Of a stretch of DNA of 64,000 nucleotides, positions 34,464 through 42,290 are shown in pieces. The notes below the pieces were generated by a model. That model searched no databases. It saw nothing but the letters and a program-made list of their open reading frames with translations, and was not told the origin of the DNA. Numbering within the stretch: position 1 is the stretch's first letter; each line of letters starts with the position of its first letter. The position numbers were made by a program, and so were the translations under genes. This DNA is from Paraktedonobacter carboxidivorans (GTDB taxonomy: Bacteria; Chloroflexota; Ktedonobacteria; Ktedonobacterales; Ktedonobacteraceae), in NCBI GenBank assembly GCA_041156125.1, contig JBEVTI010000005.1, forward strand, positions 62,001 to 126,000. Direction: 5' to 3'.

Positions 34464-35555
34464 TTAATCGCTGGGTACAGAGATAGAGTAGTTCGCGCCA
34501 CACGAGGCTCTCACTACCAGGTGAGTGGGTAATAGAATGCGCGTCGGCGTGGTTTCGTGTGGTATCTGACTGGCGCTCTCCAGTTCCAGAACACGTGTAT
34601 GCGCGGACTGCAAGATAGAGAGCAGCAATTCTATGCCGCGCCGGCCCATCTCAGAAGAAGGCTGGCGCACCGTCGTTAACGGGGGTCGAATATGAACTGA
34701 GGGTTCGTCATCGTCAAAGCCGACAAGCGCAATATCCTGAGGAATCTGCAAGCCACTGGCCTCAGCAGCCGCTAGAACCCCGTAGGCCATTTGATCGGTC
34801 GCGGCGAAAATAGCTGTGGGCCGCTTCTCCAAGGGGAGCGCGAAAAGCGTGCCAGCGCCGATCCGTCCGCTAAGCGGCATAAAATCGCCTCGCACTAGCA
34901 GATCAGGATCAGGCGTAATTCCTACCTCAAGGAGTGCCTGGCGATAGCCATTATAGCGATCCTGTGAGACCAGGTACTCCGGTGGACCCTGGATATGGGC
35001 GATACGCCGATGCCCAAGACGCACCAGGTGGCGTACTGCCAGGTAGGCCCCAGTGGTATTGTCGGCACTGACCCAGGGAGCTGTCTGCGCGACCTGATCA
35101 TCGATTACCACTACTGGAAAGCCATTGTTGTGTAGCCGGGTAATCGACTCGGATGCCTGCTGACCTGGAAATATAGCCAGCAAACCAGCCGTCAACCGGG
35201 TAGCGAAAATGCGATTGATGACCTCATTGCGATCCTGTTCTGTATTCGTCTCATTGATACTGTAAAGGACCAGTTCATAGGGGGTCTGCTCAATCACTCC
35301 AGCGATGCCGCGCATCAGATCGGGGATATTTGGCCAGGTAAATGAAGGCACCAGCATGCCTATCAGACGACTCCGCCCTCCCGCCAGTCCCGAAGCCGCG
35401 ATACTTGGGACATATCCCTGCTCTGCCACAATCTTTAAAATGCGTTGCCGCGTCTCAGGGTCTACATCTGGCTTATGATTGAGCACACGCGAAACAGTGG
35501 TCTTGGAAACGCCAGCGAAACGAGCAATATCATCGATGGTCGGCTTACCTGCCAT
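34464..35555 (-). CDS. LacI-family transcriptional regulator
   Basis: A 363-residue regulator. The frame opens at 35678, but GGAGG before the ATG at 35555 (MAGKPTIDDIARFAG) sets the start at the family-typical N-terminus. The HTH is TIDDIARFAGVSKTTVSRVLNHKPDV, followed by the hinge helix region (YVPSIAASGLAGGRS) and a periplasmic-binding-like sensor (LIGMLVPSFTWPNIPDL; PVVVIDDQV; IFAATDQMAYGVL; VGFDDDEPSVHIRPPLTTVRQP). It is upstream of the importer genes on the same strand and probably represses them until the sugar is present. Three AAGCGCT sites lie in its promoter. Confidence 0.93.
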   Translation of the reverse strand: MAGKPTIDDIARFAGVSKTTVSRVLNHKPDVDPETRQRILKIVAEQGYVPSIAASGLAGGRSRLIGMLVPSFTWPNIPDLMRGIAGVIEQTPYELVLYSINETNTEQDRNEVINRIFATRLTAGLLAIFPGQQASESITRLHNNGFPVVVIDDQVAQTAPWVSADNTTGAYLAVRHLVRLGHRRIAHIQGPPEYLVSQDRYNGYRQALLEVGITPDPDLLVRGDFMPLSGRIGAGTLFALPLEKRPTAIFAATDQMAYGVLAAAEASGLQIPQDIALVGFDDDEPSVHIRPPLTTVRQPSSEMGRRGIELLLSILQSAHTRVLELESASQIPHETTPTRILLPTHLVVRASCGANYSISVPSD

Positions 35556-35595
35556 ACATATCCTCCACTGAAGGAATTCTTTTGAGATGCGCCGA

Positions 35596-35663
35596 AAGCG
35601 CTTACGGAAGCGCTCCCGGAAGCGCTTACGAGGAGTATACATGTGTGGATAGAGAAAAGTCAA
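35596..35663 (-). promoter_or_regulatory. lacI promoter with three 12-bp-spaced AAGCGCTT sites
   Basis: On the minus strand: TTGACT (35658-35663), 18-bp spacer, TATACT (35634-35639). AAGCGCTT, AAGCGCTC and AAGCGCTT occur at 35596-35603, 35608-35615 and 35620-35627, in a 12-bp tandem array just past the -10. The -35 lies inside an arm of the 90-bp palindrome. Confidence 0.75.
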
Positions 35664-35731
35664 GGGTAAACGAGACAATGTAAAAGCTTTTACATTGTCT
35701 CGTTTACCCTTGACTTTTCTCTATCCACACA
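35642..35731. repeat. 90-bp perfect palindrome (45-bp arms, no loop)
   Basis: Positions 35642-35686 and 35687-35731 are exact reverse complements, centred on AAGCTT. It starts 11 bp past the stop of the truncated MFS gene, and its left arm provides the -35 of the lacI promoter. The mirror TTGACT also occurs in the other arm, facing the MFS remnant. Confidence 0.95.
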
Positions 35732-35742
35732 GAGAGCACATG

Positions 35743-36480
35743 TTAAAACATGTTTACAACCTCTGCGGTTGGCTCAGCAGCTTCGGTGCTGGCCACTACA
35801 TCCTTTTTGCGATCGCTTAGTTTGATCTCCTTGAGGAAAAAGACGCTGATCAGGCCGGCCACGATGACAATCAGGCAGAAGACGAAGACCTGGTGAATAC
35901 TCTGGGCCAGTGCCTGCTTCATCGCATCGCCGATTAGTCGAGCCAGTTGCGCGGCCTGAGGAATCTGCGGTAGGTTCAGTCCACCATGTTTCGCTGGATT
36001 CATCAGGGCGTTTGGATCGCTGAACTGACTCAAGACTGCGGGCTTCAGGGCTCTCGTCACAACAGTTGGTAAAGCACTACTGAACGCCGAGGGGAACTCG
36101 GAAACCATCAATGAACCCATCGTAGCCAGACCAATTGTCGCGCCAATCTGGCGGAAGAAGGTCAGTGAAGCAGTGGCTTGAGCGATCTTATTGGGTAGCG
36201 CGTTCTGTACGATCAACGTGTAGAGCGACATACCAGTACCCATACCCAGACCAAGCACCAGCATGGCAATCACGATATTTGTATTCGTCGAATGGACATC
36301 CAGGCGGAAGAGCAGGTAGCCACCCACAACGCTGATGACCATGCTGACAATTGTCAGCCATTTATATCTGCCAAAACGCGAGACTAGCTGGCCTGAGAGC
36401 ACGCTTGAGCCCATCGCAGTCAGCATCAGTGGCATCAGGATGATACCGCTATTCGTGGCTGAGGAGCCAAGCGTATCAAA
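35743..36480 (-). pseudogene. MFS drug exporter (DHA2/EmrB type), C-terminal half only
   Basis: About 245 residues of a DHA2-type transporter that is normally ~500 residues. The frame begins abruptly at about 36480 (FDTLGSSATNSGIILMPLM) with no start codon in a sensible place, and covers the last transmembrane helices (LTIVSMVISVVGGYLLF; IVIAMLVLGLGMGTGMSLYT) and the charged tail. The break coincides with the first codon of an IS3-type transposase fragment on the other strand. A deletion between an inserted IS and this gene is therefore the simplest reading. It is likely not functional. Confidence 0.88.
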
Positions 36481-36725
36481 CCTTTCTCCAGGAGCATGGC
36501 CTTTACGTGAGCATGAGCCGGAAAGGCAATTGTTGGGATAACGCGGTGATGGAGCGCTTCTTTGGCACGCTCAAACGAGAATGCACGTCACGTGAGCGCT
36601 TTAAGACGCATGAGGAGGCACGTTCCTGCATTTTTGAGTCCATCGTAGCTTTTTATAATCGAGTGCGCAAACACTCGACTCTGGGCTATCTCAGCCCGGT
36701 TCAGTTTGAAATTGTTCATCGCTGA
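36480..36725 (+). pseudogene. IS3-family transposase (OrfB) C-terminal remnant
   Basis: About 81 codons with no own start: FLQEHGLYVSMSRKGNCWDN followed by AVMERFFGTLKRE, KTHEEARSCIFESIVAFYNR and HSTLGYLSPVQFE. This is the end of the DDE integrase core of IS3/IS150-type OrfB, and the Glu of the DDE triad lies in the ERFFGTLK(R)E region. The upstream part of the element is missing. A terminal-repeat-like stretch, GTCTACTCAACTGGGACAAC at 36743-36762, could be the right end. Confidence 0.88.
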
Positions 36726-37092
36726 CTTTTCAGTTTGATGAGTCTACTCAACTGGGACAACAACATTTCCGTAAATCTCCTGAACGCTATCTTGCGGTCC
36801 TTGAAGAAAAACTCATCAAGGAAAGATTACCGACGTAGGTTATTTCTCATATACGTCTCCATCTCGCGCTCCTCTCCACTCTCCTCTTCCTGTTACCGTT
36901 TTCGCCTTTGCTTGAGAGAATGGGTTGCCAGACGAATCTGTTGCACCAAGCAGATGTCAAAAGAGGCGGGACCGACCACTATTCATGGAAGCTTGATCAA
37001 CAATGGAGAAGTTCAGACAGCGATGGACCAAACAAAACAAGTGTTCTTCGCCTCTTGAAGCACACTATTTCTTGCCTTTTTAAGGAGACAAT

Positions 37093-37773
37093 ATGAGAGA
37101 ATTTCAAGTTAATGGCAGAACTATCAACGCCTATCTGGCCGAGCCTTCTCAGAGTAGCGGACCAGGTGTGGTGCTCCTGCATGCCTGGTGGGGGCTGACG
37201 GAGCCGTTTCGGCAGGCCTGCGACCGGCTTGCGGAAGCAGGCTTCGTGGCGCTTGCTCCCGATCTTTACCATGGCAAGACGACCACGTTGGTTGAGGAAG
37301 CGAACGCGTTGGGGGAAGCACTGGACAGGGATGTGGAGCAGTGGCGCGGCGACATTGCGGGGGCAATACAGGTTCTACGCCAGTACGAGACGACTCATCT
37401 GGCGAACGGTCACGGAAAGCTCGCCCTCGTTGGCTTCTCGCTAGGAGGCGCTTACGCGCTCGATATGTCCGTCACCCTGGCCGAGGAGATTGCTGCAGTC
37501 GTGACCTTTTATGACTCCTACCCCGGACTGGACTATTATCGCTCCAAAGCGGCCTACCTTTGCCACTTCGCGGAGGATGACCCTTTCAGTGCGGCGGAGT
37601 CGGGAGCGCAGATGGAGCAGCAACTCCAGGTTGCGGGGAGACCGATCACTTCTTATACGTATCCAGAGACCAAACATTGGTTTATGGAGGAGAATCGCCC
37701 AGAGTATAACGCCCAGGCCGCTCGTGTTGCCTGGGAGCGTACCATCGATTTCTTGCATCAACAGTTTGATTAA
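37093..37773 (+). CDS. Dienelactone hydrolase family protein
   Basis: A 226-residue alpha/beta hydrolase. The nucleophile elbow is GFSLGG with S116, where classic dienelactone hydrolase has Cys. Asp of CHFAEDDPFS and His of ETKHWFMEE complete the triad. VVLLHAWWGL near the start forms the oxyanion-hole region. The ATG follows an AAGGAG ribosome site. The region 36763-37092 upstream is non-coding as far as I can see, apart from a possible degraded fragment. A 23-bp hairpin follows. The substrate is unknown. Confidence 0.9.
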   Translation: MREFQVNGRTINAYLAEPSQSSGPGVVLLHAWWGLTEPFRQACDRLAEAGFVALAPDLYHGKTTTLVEEANALGEALDRDVEQWRGDIAGAIQVLRQYETTHLANGHGKLALVGFSLGGAYALDMSVTLAEEIAAVVTFYDSYPGLDYYRSKAAYLCHFAEDDPFSAAESGAQMEQQLQVAGRPITSYTYPETKHWFMEENRPEYNAQAARVAWERTIDFLHQQFD

Positions 37774-37789
37774 GCGCTGAAGCTTACCA

Positions 37790-37840
37790 GATTGTTCGCA
37801 GATGCATGTCAATCTTTTTGACATGCATCTGCGAACAATC
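37790..37840 (+). terminator. 23-bp perfect hairpin after the dienelactone hydrolase gene
   Basis: Arms 37790-37812 and 37818-37840 are perfect with a TCTTT loop, 16 bp past the stop codon. It is followed by CCTTTCCTC, a weak pyrimidine tract. Confidence 0.75.
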
Positions 37841-37949
37841 CCTTTCCTCATGCTCATCTCTATTCAAGGATCAGTGTCAATTACAAGTGCAGTGCATTGA
37901 GGTGACTGTTAGAATGATTTTTGTGCTAAATTTCTCAAATGTAAAACCC

Positions 37950-37992
37950 TTGACAACAGCCCATTTATCGCTTACATTGTAAGCATGCGAAC
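37950..37992 (+). promoter_or_regulatory. Promoter and operators of the second MarR gene
   Basis: Consensus TTGACA (37950-37955), 17 bp, TACATT (37973-37978). GCTTAC-ATT-GTAAGC (37970-37984) overlaps the -10. The overlapping GTAAGCATGCGAAC (37979-37992) shares the half-site GCATGCGAAC with the operator before the metallo-hydrolase. Confidence 0.7.
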
Positions 37993-38018
37993 TAAAATAG
38001 CGCGGGGAAAGATTTGAG

Positions 38019-38444
38019 ATGGACTCGTTAGAAAGTCCTGGCTCGTTGATCAACAGACTGGCTCATGTGATGGCTCTTGATATGGAGCGCAGGCTAAAGA
38101 TTGCTGGTGTGACCCTCTCACAGTGGTTTGTGCTCAAGCAACTCTGGCAGCAGGAAGGGAGATCGCAGGTGGAACTGCAAAAACTCCTTGGTCTTGAGCG
38201 GGCGACTGTGAATGGCTTAATTCAGCGTATGGTGAGCGCGAAACTGATAGAGTGCAAGCCTGATCCAACTGACAGGCGCGTGCAGCGCATCTTTCTGACT
38301 ACGCGGGGTCGAGCACTGCAAGAGCTTACCGCTGCTTTTGAGGAAGAGGTGAATGCCCGCGCGTTGCAGGGCTTCTCTGAGGATGAGCGCGCATTCTTTG
38401 GCAAACTGCTGGTGCGAGCACTTTACAATATGCGGGGCAAGTAG
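38019..38444 (+). CDS. MarR-family transcriptional regulator
   Basis: A 141-residue winged-helix regulator. The DNA-binding part is SQWFVLKQLWQQEGRSQVELQK, LGLERATVNGLIQRMVSAKLIECKPDPTDRRVQRIFLTTRG. Dimer helices at both ends complete the family length. It shares a palindromic operator with the adjacent metallo-hydrolase gene 84 bp downstream, so these two probably form a small regulated unit. The ligand is unknown. Confidence 0.9.
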   Translation: MDSLESPGSLINRLAHVMALDMERRLKIAGVTLSQWFVLKQLWQQEGRSQVELQKLLGLERATVNGLIQRMVSAKLIECKPDPTDRRVQRIFLTTRGRALQELTAAFEEEVNARALQGFSEDERAFFGKLLVRALYNMRGK

Positions 38445-38472
38445 CTCTGAGAGTTTTTTTGCCCTTTTATTG

Positions 38473-38486
38473 GTTCGCATGCGAAC
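38473..38486 (+). promoter_or_regulatory. Perfect operator GTTCGCATGCGAAC before the metallo-hydrolase
   Basis: A 14-bp perfect palindrome 42 bp before the metallo-hydrolase start. Ten bases match the site in the marR promoter (37983-37992), pointing to the same MarR protein. Confidence 0.7.
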
Positions 38487-38527
38487 TATTTGGGTCGAAA
38501 GTTGACCTTTAGAGAAAGGATAACCCT

Positions 38528-39247
38528 ATGAACACAAATACTACTGGACCACAGCGGCTCTACCTGATGCAGGTAGCATCTATTCCCCAGAGAGATCTCC
38601 CTATTGTCTGCTATCTTGTGCAAACTGGCGATGGTACCAATATTCTGATTGATAGCGGCCTGCCCCTTGATATCCACCCACCCGCTGGCATGCCTATGCC
38701 TATTATGGGGAAAAATGTGCTGGAGCAGTTGGACGAACTTGGGCTGAGTGCCAGCGATATTGACCTGCTCGTCTGCACACATTTTGACCAGGACCACGCG
38801 GGCCATCACGCAGAATTCGCGCATGCGGAACTGATTGTGCAGCGCAAACATTACGAGCTTGCGCGTAGCGGCTTTCAGCGCTTCGCCGGGATTCGTTCTC
38901 AATGGGATGATCCCGCGTTGCACTACCGCCTGCTCGACGGTGATACCGAACTGCTCCCAGGTCTGGAGTTAATTGAGACCAGCGGGCATGTGCCTGGTCA
39001 CCAGTCGGTGCTGGTACGTCTGCCCGCAACCGGCCCTGTGCTGCTGGCCATCGATGCCGTTTCTCAACAAACGGCTTTTACCCCAGATAGAGAGGCCAGC
39101 CCTGCAGATATGGACCAGGAGACGCTACGCGCCAGCACCCGCAAATTGCTCGATACCGTCCAGCGGGAGCAGGTGACCCTGACCGTCTTCGGACATGATG
39201 GGACACAATGGAATACTCTCAAAAAGCTCCCTGAATTTTATTCATAA
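38528..39247 (+). CDS. MBL-fold metallo-hydrolase, lactonase-like
   Basis: A 239-residue metallo-beta-lactamase-fold hydrolase. The metal motif is CTHFDQDHAGHH, an HxDxDH variant in which the second ligand of the usual HxHxDH is Asp. SGHVPGHQSVLV supplies the next His, LLAIDAV the bridging Asp, and VFGHDGTQW the last His. Overall layout (YLVQTGDGTNILIDSGLP) resembles N-acyl-homoserine-lactone lactonases. The substrate is not proven. The adjacent MarR gene probably controls it. Confidence 0.85.
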   Translation: MNTNTTGPQRLYLMQVASIPQRDLPIVCYLVQTGDGTNILIDSGLPLDIHPPAGMPMPIMGKNVLEQLDELGLSASDIDLLVCTHFDQDHAGHHAEFAHAELIVQRKHYELARSGFQRFAGIRSQWDDPALHYRLLDGDTELLPGLELIETSGHVPGHQSVLVRLPATGPVLLAIDAVSQQTAFTPDREASPADMDQETLRASTRKLLDTVQREQVTLTVFGHDGTQWNTLKKLPEFYS

Positions 39248-39285
39248 GCTTCTCCCGGATTGCACGAAATCCAGGCAAAACCTTC

Positions 39286-39357
39286 AATCTTAATCTGTCA
39301 GCGAAGTACCTCGGAGCGGCGCGCCGCTCCGAGGTACTTCGCTGACAGATTAAGATT
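39286..39357. repeat. 72-bp perfect palindrome after the metallo-hydrolase gene
   Basis: Positions 39286-39321 and 39322-39357 are exact reverse complements (36-bp arms, no loop), centred on GGCGCGCC. It begins 38 bp past the stop and is followed by ATTTCCCTTC. It may work as a terminator, but no consensus U-tract is present. Confidence 0.93.
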
Positions 39358-39436
39358 ATTTCCCTTCACGCCTACTGTTGGTGGTATGATAACGGGTGGC
39401 AACTTTTAGTTACTTACAAATACAAAGGAGTACACT

Positions 39437-40132
39437 ATGCGTTCAGATATCGTCCCTGGTGGGCGCTTCTCTGATTACGAGTTGACCGATCATGCTCGAA
39501 CTCGCCGCAAATTGAGTGAGCTACAGGGTAATGATCCGTTGATCCTGATCCTGTCTCGCGGACATTTTTGCCCAAAGGATCATCAGCAACATCTTGAACT
39601 GGCGACATTCTATCCTAAAATTGCCGTGGCCTACACGCAGATAGTGACCATTGCCACCGATAATATTCTTGAATTGGGCGAATTCAGAGCCTCGGTCGGC
39701 GCGCAATGGACCTTCCTTTCTGATTCAGGACGCAAAATCCAGCAAGATCTGGACATTCAGGAGTATACGGACCCGCATCATAATCCGATGATCCCGCATA
39801 CGCTGGTGCTTGAACCTGGTCTGTTGATTTATAAAGTCTATAATGGCTACTGGTTTTGGGGTCGCCCCTCGCCTGAAGAGTTACGCATAGATTTGCGCGC
39901 CATCACCCAGAAAATCCGCCCCGACTGGGATCTCTCGCAACCAGAAGTGCGCGCCAACTGGCAAGAAGATAAGCACCTCCATTGGCCCATAAAACGGAGC
40001 ATCCAAAATAAATCCCTCCAGGCGTTCTCTAAGAGGGTGCCTGGCACCTCCTACGATATGCTTCGGCGATTGGTGACAGAGGATCGATCCTCTGTCACCA
40101 ATCGCCGTAAAAAATTCGCCCAAGGTCCTTGA
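39437..40132 (+). CDS. Redoxin (AhpC/TSA-like) protein with unusual C-terminal tail
   Basis: A 231-residue thioredoxin-fold protein. VPGGRFSDYELTD starts the domain, LILILSRGHFCPKDHQQH holds the single candidate peroxidatic Cys, and DPHHNPMIPHTLVLEPGLLIYKVYNGYW covers the cis-Pro and late strands. The domain seems complete near residue ~165. The last ~25 residues include RRLVTEDRSSVTNRR, encoded by a 44-bp perfect palindrome (40064-40107). The tail may have arisen by reading through a terminator-like element. Related redoxins of Chloroflexota are not characterised biochemically. Confidence 0.8.
   Translation: MRSDIVPGGRFSDYELTDHARTRRKLSELQGNDPLILILSRGHFCPKDHQQHLELATFYPKIAVAYTQIVTIATDNILELGEFRASVGAQWTFLSDSGRKIQQDLDIQEYTDPHHNPMIPHTLVLEPGLLIYKVYNGYWFWGRPSPEELRIDLRAITQKIRPDWDLSQPEVRANWQEDKHLHWPIKRSIQNKSLQAFSKRVPGTSYDMLRRLVTEDRSSVTNRRKKFAQGP
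40064..40107 (+). repeat. 44-bp perfect palindrome inside the redoxin gene
   Basis: 22-bp arms with no loop (centre GATC at 40084-40087), wholly within the last 23 codons of the redoxin gene. Elsewhere in the window the same kind of element sits after stop codons. Confidence 0.95.
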
Positions 40133-40204
40133 AGCAGCCGCGATCTGCTCTGGGAGAAATGACCCTGTCCTGGCATGTTGTCCGTGCTATGTTATATCGT
40201 ATGA

Positions 40205-40239
40205 AGAAGTAAAACTAATTTTGCAGAAGTAAAACTAAT
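40205..40239 (+). repeat. Two 15-bp direct repeats before zwf
   Basis: AGAAGTAAAACTAAT occurs at 40205-40219 and 40225-40239, a 20-bp period (about two turns), ending 27 bp before the zwf start. It might be a regulator site. Confidence 0.55.
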
Positions 40240-40266
40240 GAGAATTAAGCAGGAGGAAACAACTTC

Positions 40267-41661
40267 ATGCCCGATACCGTTCAGTCAGACGCGCTAGTTT
40301 TCTTTGGGGCAACGGGAGATCTGGCCTATAAACAGATCTTTCCCGCGCTCCAGGCGATGATTCGCCATGGCCATCTTGATGTGCCTATCATTGGGGTCGC
40401 GGGTCGTCCCTGGACCAATGATCAACTGCGCGATCGTGCGCGGCAGAGCCTGGAGGAGCATGGCGGCGTGGATGAAGCTGCCTTTACGAAATTGGCCAAG
40501 CAGATGCAGTATCTCTCAGGTGATTATGGCAAACCAGAAACCTATCAGCGCTTGCGTCAGGCTCTGGGAAGCGCGCAACATCCTCTGCACTACCTGGCTA
40601 TTCCGCCTAGCATGTTCGGACCCGTTGTTGAAGGGTTAGGGCAGGCTGGTTGCGCGAACGGTGCTCGTGTGGTAATCGAAAAGCCCTTTGGCCACGATCT
40701 GCAATCGGCACAGGAACTCAATAAGATACTCGGCTCAGTTTTTCCAGAAGCCTCTATCTTCCGTATTGACCACTATCTCGGCAAAGAACCAGCACAGAAT
40801 ATTCTATACTTCCGCTTCGCCAATTCTTTCCTGGAGCCGATTTGGAATCGCAACTATATTGAAAGTGTGCAGATCACTATGGCCGAGAATTTTGGTGTGC
40901 AGGGACGCGGCAAATTCTACGAGGAGGCTGGAGCGATTCGTGATGTGATTCAGAATCATCTGCTGCAAGTTGTCTCTCTCATCGCGATGGAGGCGCCCAC
41001 ATTCCATGATCCTGAATCGGTGCGCGATGAGAAAGCCCATATTTTCAAAGCGATGCGTCCACTTGATGGCTCCAGCGTGGTGCGTGGCCAGTTTCGCGGC
41101 TATCGCCAGCAGGAAGGTGTGGCCCCTGACTCACACGTTGAAACCTTCGCGGCGGTCAAGCTCTATCTGGATACCTGGCGCTGGGCCGGGGTGCCATTCT
41201 ACATTCGCGCTGGCAAAAATCTGGCCGTCACCTGCACAGAGGTACTTGTCCAGTTGAAAGATCCGCCTCATACAGTCTTTGACGAAAATATCACCGAGCA
41301 TAGTAATCACATTCGCTTCCGTCTCAGCCCGGAAGTGCTGGTCGCGTTAAGCGCGCGCTCAAAGCTACCAGGCGAGAAGATGCGCGGCGAAGATGTAGAT
41401 CTAATTGCTCGCCATCAGACGAATCCCAGCGAAATGGCTCCTTACGAGCGCTTGCTCAGTGATGCTATGCGCGGCGATCCCTCACTCTTTGTGCGAGAGG
41501 ATACAATTGAAGCAGCCTGGAATGTGGTTGATCCTGTACTAGACGGCAGAGTTCCAGTCTACGAATACGAGCCTGGTTCATGGGGACCAGCCCAGGCTGA
41601 GCAAATTATCGCGGGCGATGGCGGCTGGCATAATCCTGCATCAGCAGCCGTTGAGAAATAG
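40267..41661 (+). CDS. zwf: Glucose-6-phosphate 1-dehydrogenase
   Basis: Oxidises glucose-6-phosphate with NAD(P)+, the entry step of the oxidative pentose phosphate pathway. At 464 residues it is nearly full length. It has FFGATGDLAYKQIFPAL (dinucleotide loop; the classic GASGDLA-K-K is slightly altered), VVIEKPFGHD, the substrate motif DHYLGKEP, and FYEEAGAIRDVIQNHLLQ. The late half carries PFYIRAGKNL. A GGAGG ribosome site lies upstream. The DUF2630 gene follows by 25 bp and is probably co-transcribed. pgi lies 8 kb away. Confidence 0.95.
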   Translation: MPDTVQSDALVFFGATGDLAYKQIFPALQAMIRHGHLDVPIIGVAGRPWTNDQLRDRARQSLEEHGGVDEAAFTKLAKQMQYLSGDYGKPETYQRLRQALGSAQHPLHYLAIPPSMFGPVVEGLGQAGCANGARVVIEKPFGHDLQSAQELNKILGSVFPEASIFRIDHYLGKEPAQNILYFRFANSFLEPIWNRNYIESVQITMAENFGVQGRGKFYEEAGAIRDVIQNHLLQVVSLIAMEAPTFHDPESVRDEKAHIFKAMRPLDGSSVVRGQFRGYRQQEGVAPDSHVETFAAVKLYLDTWRWAGVPFYIRAGKNLAVTCTEVLVQLKDPPHTVFDENITEHSNHIRFRLSPEVLVALSARSKLPGEKMRGEDVDLIARHQTNPSEMAPYERLLSDAMRGDPSLFVREDTIEAAWNVVDPVLDGRVPVYEYEPGSWGPAQAEQIIAGDGGWHNPASAAVEK

Positions 41662-41686
41662 CCCTCAGAACAGAAAGGTTGAAACT

Positions 41687-41929
41687 ATGAATGATCCTGA
41701 CATTCTGAAACACATCTCGGAACTGGTCAATGAAGAACATCAGCTTACCCAGCAGGTTCATCAGGGCGGTCTGAGCGAAGATGAGCAAGAACGTATGCGC
41801 CAGCTTGAAATCAATCTGGACCAGTGCTGGGATCTCTTGCGTCAGCGCCGCGCAAAGCGCGATGCCCATCTTAACCCGGACGAAGCAGCCACACGCTCTG
41901 CCAATGTTGTTGAGCACTATAAACAATAG
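41687..41929 (+). CDS. DUF2630 small helical protein
   Basis: An 80-residue all-helical protein. The frame opens at 41618 inside zwf, but the ATG at 41687 (MNDPDILKHISELV), preceded by AGAAAGG, gives the DUF2630 N-terminus. Typical sequence is LVNEEHQLTQQVHQGGLSED, LEINLDQCWDLLRQRRAKRD and the acidic end. The function is unknown. Members are commonly found beside central carbon genes in actinobacteria and relatives. Confidence 0.8.
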   Translation: MNDPDILKHISELVNEEHQLTQQVHQGGLSEDEQERMRQLEINLDQCWDLLRQRRAKRDAHLNPDEAATRSANVVEHYKQ

Positions 41930-41938
41930 CGCTCTCGC

Positions 41939-41992
41939 GGTAAGCAGGATCTTGCTGCAAACTTTTTTGTTAGACCCAAGATCCCGCTTGCC
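41939..41992 (+). terminator. Imperfect 16-bp hairpin after the zwf-DUF2630 unit
   Basis: Arms 41939-41954 and 41977-41992 pair with two mismatches and enclose a T-rich loop, 10 bp past the stop. The rest of the gap to 42290 has no gene. Confidence 0.55.
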
Positions 41993-42290
41993 TGAACTGT
42001 TGACCTTGACACGACTAGAGGCAGATGCATATTATTGATCCGTATACATACCCTCTTCGCTCACACAGGGCAGAGCTTTCTATTCAGGGATACCGTAAAA
42101 TGTAGAGAAGTCTAATCCTGTCGGTCAGACGAAAGTGAGATACAAGGTAGGAAAGCCAGTTACCACCACGTAAATGCGGGAGAAACATTGGTTATGGATC
42201 AGCATAAGAAACGTTTGCTGTTACAGAGGAAGTCTTTCCCTCCGCTTCGGCCCACTGGCCTGGCCGGTCCAAATGTAGCGAGGATAAGAT

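Noticed and set aside
36734..36838. In-frame stretch ending KSPERYLAVLEEKLIKERLPT after the transposase remnant
   Set aside because: It reads like the end of a real protein, perhaps another transposase, but has no start, is ~35 codons and matches nothing I can name.
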